From Cylindrospermum sp. FACHB-282 (GTDB taxonomy: Bacteria; Cyanobacteriota; Cyanobacteriia; Cyanobacteriales; Nostocaceae), in NCBI RefSeq assembly GCF_014697195.1, contig NZ_JACJRJ010000020.1:1-64000 (forward strand): 64,000 nt of DNA, given 5' to 3'. Below are positions 27,189 through 33,616 of this stretch, piece by piece. A program made the translations under genes and the position numbers. The stretch's first letter is position 1, and each line of letters starts with the position of its first letter. The notes beneath the pieces are model-generated. The model saw nothing but the letters and a program-made list of their open reading frames with translations. It ran no database searches and was not told where the DNA came from.

Positions 27189-27473
27189 TTAATCTCGGCA
27201 ACGTTGTGTGCCACCATGCTCACCGCTGATATTTTTGCATCCAGCTTTGGATAGATAGGCGTGGCAAGAGCCTGCACCTTTACCACCGCCTAAATTTTCT
27301 CCATTTGCGCCTTTGCCATAACACTTCACAGTGCTTGAGGTTGAATTGCCCCCTGCACTTAGTTGGGAGCTAGTTGCAGGCCGAGCTACTTGTTGGGCAA
27401 ATGCTGAAGCAGTTGTTAAAGGTAATGCGATACTTAGTAAGGTGACTGATAAAATCTGCTGGCAATTAAACAT
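27189..27473 (-). CDS. Small secreted Cys-containing protein
   Basis: A 94-residue precursor. ATG 27473 begins a typical signal peptide (MFNCQQILSVTLLSIALPLT then TASAFAQQ) with probable cleavage after AFA. An upstream ATG at 27536 would bury that signal, so it is not used. The mature part has a Ser/Gly-rich linker and a small domain with four cysteines (KCYGKG, GSCHAY, AGCKNI, QRCRD), enough for two disulphides, and a GKGANGENLGGGKGAGSC glycine-rich segment. I do not recognise the family. Probably periplasmic or secreted. Confidence 0.65.
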   Translation of the reverse strand: MFNCQQILSVTLLSIALPLTTASAFAQQVARPATSSQLSAGGNSTSSTVKCYGKGANGENLGGGKGAGSCHAYLSKAGCKNISGEHGGTQRCRD

Positions 27474-27654
27474 TTTGATTGTTCTTTGATTTAGTTGTGT
27501 TGCAAAGGTGATGAATGATTTAAAACAAGCCTTCATCGTCTGTTATCCACTACTAGATTTGAGAAGCAACTTTTATGCAATCGATGTAGTTGCTATTTAT
27601 TCACATACAAGAACGGATAATATTTTTTAATCTCAGCTAAATAATCTCTGTTTT

Positions 27655-28623
27655 ATGAATCATCAGCCAGTTGATGCAACTACCGCGCCCAGCTTCTTGC
27701 CCAAGGTGTCGGTGGTTGTGCCTATTTATAATGGTGAGGCAGATTTACCAGATTTAATTAGTTGTCTGTTGTCTCAAACTTACCCCAAAGACCGGGTGGA
27801 GTATTTGCTGGTAGACAATAATAGTAGCGATCGCACTCTCGCTATTTTAAAATCAACTGCCGAAAATTGCCCCATCACAATTCACCCCTTGAGCGAAAAC
27901 CAAATTCAAAGCTCCTACGCTGCACGTAATACTGGAATTCGCGCTGCTACGGGCGAAATTTTGGTTTTTACCGACGCTGATTGTCGTCCTCAACCACAAT
28001 GGCTAAATACATTAATTCAGCCTTTTGTCAATCAACTTGTGGTAATTGTCGCTGGGGAAATTGTGGCGTTACCAGGCACAACGCTGCTAGAACTACACGC
28101 AGACCGTCAAGAAACCTTATCTCAAAAGCACACTCTAGCAAATAAATTTTGTCCTTACGGTCAAACCGCTAATTTGGCAATTCGCCGCACCGCTTTGGAA
28201 ACAGTAGGGTTATTTCGTCCTTATCTCACCACTGGCGGTGATGCAGATATTTGTTGGCGGATTCTGGGGGCGAATATCGGGCGTTGGGAATTTGCCCCAG
28301 ATGCCATCGTCCAGCACCGTCACCGCACCACATTCAAGGAACTCCAAAGCCAATGGCGGCGCTATGGGCGCTCAAATCGCTATCTCCATGAACTCCATGG
28401 AGTGGAGTTAATGCGGGAAATGACAACCAAGGAATATGGCTATCGCTTGGTACGTTGGTTATTTAAGGAAGTACCAAGGGAAACTGTCAAGGCGATCGCT
28501 TCTCAAGCTAGTCTTGTAGACTTGTTAAATACTCCCATCGGGTTATTTACTGCTAGGGCCCGTAGTATTGGGCAACGGGATGCTAAGTTGCCAGAAAATG
28601 CCAAGATAATTGATTGGCTATAA
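27655..28623 (+). CDS. Glycosyltransferase family 2
   Basis: A 322-residue GT-A enzyme that would transfer a sugar from a nucleotide donor to a lipid or polysaccharide acceptor. VSVVVPIYNGEADLPDLI and VDNNSSDRT form the nucleotide-binding start, FTDADCRP is the DxD metal site, and YGQTANLAIRR with GGDADICWRI contains the likely catalytic aspartate (xD type). No long membrane helix is evident. The C-terminal region is basic and helical. It is convergent with the cobT-like gene (32-bp gap). The acceptor is unknown. Confidence 0.88.
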   Translation: MNHQPVDATTAPSFLPKVSVVVPIYNGEADLPDLISCLLSQTYPKDRVEYLLVDNNSSDRTLAILKSTAENCPITIHPLSENQIQSSYAARNTGIRAATGEILVFTDADCRPQPQWLNTLIQPFVNQLVVIVAGEIVALPGTTLLELHADRQETLSQKHTLANKFCPYGQTANLAIRRTALETVGLFRPYLTTGGDADICWRILGANIGRWEFAPDAIVQHRHRTTFKELQSQWRRYGRSNRYLHELHGVELMREMTTKEYGYRLVRWLFKEVPRETVKAIASQASLVDLLNTPIGLFTARARSIGQRDAKLPENAKIIDWL

Positions 28624-28655
28624 CGATTTTGGATTTTGGATTGTTACTCAAAATT

Positions 28656-29753
28656 TTAACCATTAAGCCGCTGGAGTTGGTCTTCAATGGCTGCCAAAAG
28701 TTGCTCTTGCTGCCAATCTTGGCTAAGATGGGCGGCTATACAAGCAGCACCAGCACCCATGCCTTCTTTGACAAAGCCCTGCTCATAAGCTTGAAGTTGA
28801 GGATAACGAGAATTAGCAAAACTCAGTTGAGTGGCTATGAGGGGAGGGATTCCGCTATTTTTGCCCAAGCTGAGGGCTAAGTCAACAGTACCACCTGTAG
28901 GATCTTCTGCTACCCACCGGGTAGTACCGACAACTACCGCTTCTGGTTGCCAAGATAAAGAGTAAGTTTTAGCGATCGCCTGAATCAGCCCATAAACAGC
29001 TAACATTTGTGTGCCCCCTGCAAGCATTACCCCACAACGGCGACTAGCTGCGATCGCCATTCCAGCTACTACAACTTGCATCGGATCACCCACCGCTGCA
29101 ACTAATTCTAAGGGATCTAGAGAATTTGGCATTTTTTCCAGTCCAGCTTGCACCACAGCCCACTTTTGCTCATGGTTACAAACAGGATGGCTACTGTTAA
29201 CCTTTCCCACTGCTTCTATACCCAAGCCAGTTAAAATTGCTAAAGCAGTTGTGGTACCACCAACGACACACTCACCTACAATCAGATAACTCTGTTGAAT
29301 ATCAGCACTCAATTTAGAACCCCAAAGCAGCCCTTGTTTAAACAAGTGGTGTACCTGTGCTATGGGCATAGCAGCACCTTGACTTAAACATTTAGCGATC
29401 GCCCCACCCAAATCAATTACTGGCACAGCAGGAGCCTGGGGCAACCCCGCATTAAACAAATAAACTGGTATGTTGATCCCCTCCACCACAGCGCGGGAAA
29501 TCAGCACAGGGGAAGCACCCGCTGCCAAAGGGGGTAAGGGATATACCGCCTCTTCTTGAGCGCCAAAGTATAAAAACTCGGCATCAGCACAAGCAGTATA
29601 TTTCCGATCTTCTGGAGTGCGGCCAGCAGCTGAAATCCCAGGAATCAAACCAGTTTCCGTAAATCCTAAAACACAGGCAAATAGGGGTAGACTAGCACGA
29701 TAACGTCCTAGCCATTCTTCACCTTGTTCTATTTGGGTATAAATGTGAATCAT
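28656..29753 (-). CDS. cobT: CobT-like nicotinate-nucleotide phosphoribosyltransferase (UPF0284)
   Basis: A 365-residue protein of the TIGR00303/UPF0284 group, a CobT relative that activates the lower-ligand base for (pseudo)cobalamin. Characteristic stretches are VIDLGGAIAKCLSQGAAM, VGECVVGGTTTALAILTGLG, the NHEQKWAVV segment and MLAGGTQMLAVYGLI, with glycine-rich phosphate-binding loops. Cyanobacteria generally make pseudocobalamin, so adenine is the likely base here (known for the group, not shown by the sequence). Separated from the DUF2232 gene by repeat-rich DNA. Confidence 0.85.
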   Translation of the reverse strand: MIHIYTQIEQGEEWLGRYRASLPLFACVLGFTETGLIPGISAAGRTPEDRKYTACADAEFLYFGAQEEAVYPLPPLAAGASPVLISRAVVEGINIPVYLFNAGLPQAPAVPVIDLGGAIAKCLSQGAAMPIAQVHHLFKQGLLWGSKLSADIQQSYLIVGECVVGGTTTALAILTGLGIEAVGKVNSSHPVCNHEQKWAVVQAGLEKMPNSLDPLELVAAVGDPMQVVVAGMAIAASRRCGVMLAGGTQMLAVYGLIQAIAKTYSLSWQPEAVVVGTTRWVAEDPTGGTVDLALSLGKNSGIPPLIATQLSFANSRYPQLQAYEQGFVKEGMGAGAACIAAHLSQDWQQEQLLAAIEDQLQRLNG

Positions 29754-29882
29754 CGGATTTTAGATTTTGAATTTTGGATTTTGGATGATCAAGATTTTGG
29801 ATCAGCCATGGAAGAAGAAGAATCGGAGACGTTGTCCGTATAACCAGTTGCATTCAATCTAAAATCTAAAATCTAAAATTGT
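29754..29882. repeat. Short tandem repeat spacer
   Basis: At the left, units of 'gattttagattttgaattttgg' style repeat; at the right (29858-29880) three copies of TCTAAAA occur in tandem. The two arrays are roughly inverse of each other and could fold. This is typical short-repeat intergenic DNA of heterocystous cyanobacteria. Confidence 0.6.
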
Positions 29883-30665
29883 TCAGCTTTCATAATCCAT
29901 CAAGACTTGCACCCACTGCGGCGGACGGGGGATCGGATTTCCTAAGCGATCTAACAGCAGCCATGCTGCCAGATGCACCACAAACAAGTAGATAAAGTTA
30001 TTGATCACAATCAAGGCCACTGCCCCTACCTGAATCAAAAACACACTCGGATTTGTCAATAATCCCAGTTTCAAGAATATCCACTCTATGATGTCTGTCA
30101 CCTGGTTAATCACATAAATCCACAGGTCTTCACCCGACAACACAGACAGTAACCATAATCGAAAAAATACCCCTAAAGTACCCAAAAGCGTGCCTAAAGT
30201 GATAGAAACAATCCAGGGCACACGACGATACCACGTCGCCCCCAAAAGCACGCCCATGAAGGCAAAAGGCATCACAAAAAGCAGACTACGAAGTGGCCCC
30301 ATCAGCACAGCCAGCAGCAACCCAGAGGTGACTGCTGCCATCCATGCCGCTCGTCTACCCCAGCGCAGGTAAACTAAGGCGATCGGCACAGGAAAAAATA
30401 TCCGCAAAACTGGCCCTAAGGGAAAGTAAACATTAATAAACCAAATCAAGCTAGAGGCACTAGCTAAAAACGCCGTTTCCACCATCCTTAAGGGTGCATC
30501 AACCTTCAGTTGGGGAGATAGCCGCGTATTCTGGTTGAGAGAGTTGGGCCCACTGTCTTTTTGAGTTAACTGCTCTTGTTTATCTAACCCTTGATTGCCA
30601 GGAGCTTGAGATTCAGAGGAGGGATCTTCCTCTGGTTCATCTGGCAGGGAATCTAAAATACTCAT
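29883..30665 (-). CDS. DUF2232 (YybS-like) membrane protein
   Basis: A 260-residue integral membrane protein with an acidic, Ser/Gln-rich cytoplasmic N-terminus (about 70 residues) followed by about six hydrophobic helices, including SASSLIWFINVYFPLGPVL, VTSGLLLAVLMGPL and VALIVINNFIYLFVVHLAAW. The pattern fits DUF2232/YybS, sometimes compared with energy-coupling transporter S components. I start at ATG 30665 (MSILDSLPDEPEEDP), because an earlier ATG at 30716 would overlap the upstream regulator. The gap to that regulator is only 8 bp, so they probably form an operon. Confidence 0.75.
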   Translation of the reverse strand: MSILDSLPDEPEEDPSSESQAPGNQGLDKQEQLTQKDSGPNSLNQNTRLSPQLKVDAPLRMVETAFLASASSLIWFINVYFPLGPVLRIFFPVPIALVYLRWGRRAAWMAAVTSGLLLAVLMGPLRSLLFVMPFAFMGVLLGATWYRRVPWIVSITLGTLLGTLGVFFRLWLLSVLSGEDLWIYVINQVTDIIEWIFLKLGLLTNPSVFLIQVGAVALIVINNFIYLFVVHLAAWLLLDRLGNPIPRPPQWVQVLMDYES

Positions 30666-30673
30666 AAGTTGTG

Positions 30674-31372
30674 TTAGACGATCATTCTCTCTAAGGCTGA
30701 CAAATCGGGAATACAAATAATGTCCTGATCCCGTCTAATCAAGCCTTTTTTTTCTAGCCTTGTCAATACTCGTGTCACTGTTTCCCGCGCCAGTCCGCTC
30801 AAACTGCTCAATTCTCGGTGAGGTAAATTGGGAATTTCCGTGCCTGTTTGCCCTCTTTTTCCCTGTCCTTCTGCCAAAAATAGCAGCGTGTCTGCCACCC
30901 GCGACTGACTATCAGATTCCCGCAGGCGCAACCGCCGATTCACCTGCCGCAAACGTCGTGCCATCAATTGCGCTAATCTAACTCCTGCCAAGGGTTCTAT
31001 CTGAAGTAACTTGACAAAATCCTGAGCAGGCATACTCCCAATCATCGTCGGAGTCAGGGTAATTACGTCAGTAGATCGCGGTACTTCATCTAGCGCTGCC
31101 ATTTCCCCAAATAATTCGCCCTTACCGAGAATATTCAGTGTTACTTCTTTCCCTTCCATATTATAAGTACGAATTTTTACCCATCCATCTACGATAAAAT
31201 ACACAGAACCGCCCCAGTCATTTTCTAGCAGGATCACTTGATTAGCTGGGTGAGTACGGGAGACAAGATGGGTGAGGGCTATTTCCACCACCGTTTCTGG
31301 CAACCCTTGAAAAAAAGGAGCCGAGTTCATCCAGTGATGAGCGGGTGGCTGCAAGCTATATCGATCTTCCAT
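30674..31372 (-). CDS. Crp/Fnr-family transcriptional regulator
   Basis: A 232-residue regulator. A cyclic-nucleotide-binding-type beta barrel (VILLENDWGGSVYFIVDGWV, KGELFGEMAALDEVPRSTDV) is linked by a long helix to a winged HTH with recognition helix LSGLARETVTRVLTRLEKK. The FGEMAALDEVPRSTDV stretch resembles the cAMP-binding phosphate cassette, where the usual R-(S/T) pair is present, so ligand binding is possible. It is not NtcA by sequence. ATG 31372 starts MEDRYSLQPP. The frame is open to 31426 but that extension is hydrophobic and unlikely. Confidence 0.85.
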   Translation of the reverse strand: MEDRYSLQPPAHHWMNSAPFFQGLPETVVEIALTHLVSRTHPANQVILLENDWGGSVYFIVDGWVKIRTYNMEGKEVTLNILGKGELFGEMAALDEVPRSTDVITLTPTMIGSMPAQDFVKLLQIEPLAGVRLAQLMARRLRQVNRRLRLRESDSQSRVADTLLFLAEGQGKRGQTGTEIPNLPHRELSSLSGLARETVTRVLTRLEKKGLIRRDQDIICIPDLSALERMIV

Positions 31373-31618
31373 TAGGACATCTTTATTAATTAAATCTGCT
31401 ATATAGACAACAAACAGGAGCGCCATCTCAAGCCAAGCTATGGAGGCACAGCCCCTTCTAAAGAGAAAACTAAATTATGTTACACAATTCGGCCACAAGC
31501 GTATTTTTTCTCAACAATCTTTACCTATGGGTTTAGACTAAGTAAAAGTTTGGCTAAAAGCGGTATTCAACCCGCTGAAGTATTATTTAGAGATTAACCA
31601 CACTGCAAATATGATTAC

Positions 31619-31957
31619 TTAAGAATATAGGCAAACAACATCAATGATACTCAAGTGCTGGCTCACCATATTTCGCACCAGTAGATCCAGCCTTCGGCAC
31701 GGCGAAGCGCCTACATAAGCTACCAAGTCGTTAGACTGGACTAAGCACCTTGCCACCTTTACAGCCAAGTATTTACGTTGCCTACTTACTTTGAGGTGGT
31801 TCCTTCGCACCTGATGCTTCGATTTTAGGCAATTGTTGGCACTTTTGTGTTGACGAGATAGTTGGCACTGCCAGCATTTTAAGGTTTTTTCGCTTTTACG
31901 CAGATGTTTTGGATTCGGAACTGTGTTTCCATCGCTGTCTGTGTAAAACTGGATGAA
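31619..31957 (-). pseudogene. Decayed TnpB gene, middle segment
   Basis: The minus-strand frame stays open for 113 codons and reads like a TnpB core: FYTDSDGNTVPNPKHLRKSE, then HLKVSRQRKYLAVKVARCLV, SNDLVAY and LLVRNMV. Both the start and the RuvC-III/zinc part are missing. Between LVAY and LLVRNMV about nine residues (VGASPCRRL) are added by a palindromic insert (about 31683-31712). After NMV the match fades through SQHLSIIDV. The fragment abuts the right end of an intact TnpB element. The remaining part of the spacer, 31427-31618, shows no gene. Confidence 0.7.
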
Positions 31958-33205
31958 CTACTCACCCCTACTGCGTTGAGGGGTGAGTTTCTGACGCTTC
32001 AATTGAGCAACTTGCTTGAAGCTTCCGCACCAAGTAGAGGTAGACTCATCTGCGCCTGTAGAGGCACGTTCCATACCCCTTGCGTCATTAAGCATTACCA
32101 TTGCTGCTGCCACGTCTCTATCGCATTGATAGCCACATTGGGAACAATGGTGTACTCTTTGCGCTAATGTTTTCTTACTTTGATGACCGCAATTAGGACA
32201 AGTCTGAGATGGCTTTACCTTTGTTGTCGGAACCTCAATGTAAAAACCACCTGCCTCGGTGACTTTGTACTTGATTAAGTCTTTGAGGTTACCAATACCA
32301 ACGTCAAGCAAAGACCGATTTAGCCCTGATTTTTGACGCTGATTTTTGCCCTTGGATTTACGAGTCATCCCCTTGAGATTTAACTTTTCAGTGGCTACCA
32401 GGCTATTACGGCTAACTATCTGTGTAGACACTTTATGTTGCAAATATTGTCTTTGACGAGCAACTTTTGACTGTATTTTGGCTACTGTCTTATTGGCTTT
32501 TCTCCAGCGTCGTGAAGCTTTAACGCCTCTGGATGGAGGTTTTTTTCTTCTACTGGTTTTAGCTATCTGATTAATTTTGCTTTGAGCAATTTTAACAAAT
32601 CTGGGATGCTCAATTACATCCCCGTTAGAGTCAGCAATTGCATTATATACACCAAAATCTAACCCAATAGCCCCAGTGTCAGTTTGTGGGCGAAATGGGA
32701 TGCAATCAACGGTAATCGAGGCATACCATTTACCCTGCTTAAAAATGATTGTACAGGTCTTAGTTTGGCCCCAGTCCCTAGCCTGACCACGCATTTTGAT
32801 CTTACCCAAGTTGGTTATTTTTAGATAACCATTCTGGCCATTGGTGCAAGCTTTCCAACCTGAATTACAGGGATAAGTCCACCCTTTGTAATGGCGACTT
32901 GATTTAAATTTAGGATACCCAGATTTAAGTTTAAAAAATCGCTTAAATGCCAAATCAACACGCTTGACTGTATCTTGTAACCCATGGCTACCAAGCTCTT
33001 TGTACTCTTCCCAGTATTCTTTAAATTCCGGTAGACAGTTCTGTTGGTCGTAATAACTAACTGACTTACCAAATTTCTTGTAAGAAGTTCTACGATGCTC
33101 AACGCAAGCATTGTACAAATCCTTGTGAAGTCGTCGCAAATAAGGCATTTTATCGGCTTTTATTTTTGATGGGTAGAGCCTAAAGGTAACTCGCTTGGCA
33201 GCCAT
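31958..33205 (-). CDS. tnpB: TnpB RNA-guided endonuclease, apparently intact
   Basis: A 415-residue TnpB, ancestor-type of Cas12. The N-terminal helical/beta region starts MAAKRVTFRLYPSKIKADKM. The RuvC catalytic set is complete: D183 in GLDFGV, E273 in ATEKLNLKGM, and D364 in CDRDVAAA. The zinc ribbon is CPNC (336-339) and CSQC (354-357). The usual DRDxNAA is DRDVAAA here, an N-to-A change of unknown effect. The 3' end of the gene overlaps the element's right-end hairpin, which encodes the last residues LTPQRSRGE. The biological role is element maintenance by cutting donor sites at its TAM. Confidence 0.88.
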   Translation of the reverse strand: MAAKRVTFRLYPSKIKADKMPYLRRLHKDLYNACVEHRRTSYKKFGKSVSYYDQQNCLPEFKEYWEEYKELGSHGLQDTVKRVDLAFKRFFKLKSGYPKFKSSRHYKGWTYPCNSGWKACTNGQNGYLKITNLGKIKMRGQARDWGQTKTCTIIFKQGKWYASITVDCIPFRPQTDTGAIGLDFGVYNAIADSNGDVIEHPRFVKIAQSKINQIAKTSRRKKPPSRGVKASRRWRKANKTVAKIQSKVARQRQYLQHKVSTQIVSRNSLVATEKLNLKGMTRKSKGKNQRQKSGLNRSLLDVGIGNLKDLIKYKVTEAGGFYIEVPTTKVKPSQTCPNCGHQSKKTLAQRVHHCSQCGYQCDRDVAAAMVMLNDARGMERASTGADESTSTWCGSFKQVAQLKRQKLTPQRSRGE

Positions 33206-33267
33206 AACAATCGACCTATTTGTTATGTTAATATAATAGCAAATTGAAAGTATAATAACAACATTTA
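31961..33267 (-). mobile_element. IS200/IS605-superfamily element carrying tnpB only (IS1341-like)
   Basis: The element has subterminal hairpins rather than inverted terminal repeats. At the right end (3' of tnpB) there is CTCACCCCT-9 nt-AGGGGTGAG (31961-31987). At the left end, ATTTGTTAT pairs with ATAGCAAAT with one G-T pair (33218-33244). On the minus strand the base motif TTGAT (33268-33272) directly precedes the left end, the same pentamer that ISDra2 uses as target/TAM. There is no tnpA, so it would need a transposase in trans. Exact ends are estimates. The right-end region is where an omega RNA would be expected. Confidence 0.65.
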
Positions 33268-33276
33268 ATCAAGAAT

Positions 33277-33616
33277 CATCACTTGGCTAAGTCAATTAGT
33301 GATGTATCATGGTCGCTGTTTCGTGAATGGGTTGAGTATTTCGGTAAGGTGTTTGGTGTTGTCACGGTTGCTGTACCTCCCCATTTCACCAGCCAAAATT
33401 GCTCTAATTGCGGTGAGATTGTCAAAAAATCTCTCGTCTAGAACTCATGTTTGCCCGCACTGTGGGCATACTCAAGACCGCGACCATAATGCAGCACGAA
33501 ACATCTTAGAAAAAGGACTGAGTACGGCAGGTCATGTCGGAACTAACGCCTCTGGAGATATCGACCTCTGCCTGGGTGGGGAAACTCCTCCAAGTAAGCC
33601 GAGTCGTGGAAAGAGG
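33277..33616 (+). pseudogene. Decayed TnpB gene, C-terminal part before the intron
   Basis: Plus-strand TnpB C-terminus: NHHLAKSISDVSWSLFREWV, VAVPPHFTSQNCSNCGEIVK, then a frameshift near 33430 after which it continues THVCPHCGHTQDRDHNAARN, GHVGTNASGDIDLC and SKPSRGKR. The frame before the shift runs into TAG at 33438. Both zinc-ribbon CxxC pairs and the DRDxNAA motif remain legible. It begins immediately beside the left end of the intact TnpB element and is cut at 33616 by a group II intron; the tail resumes at about 36353. Confidence 0.75.

Noticed and set aside
31619-33616. One TnpB gene split and inverted by the intact element
   Set aside because: Attractive because NMV on the left would join NHHLAK on the right after inversion, but the left relic continues with degraded HL..SI.DV sequence that duplicates the start of the right relic, so two copies are more likely.
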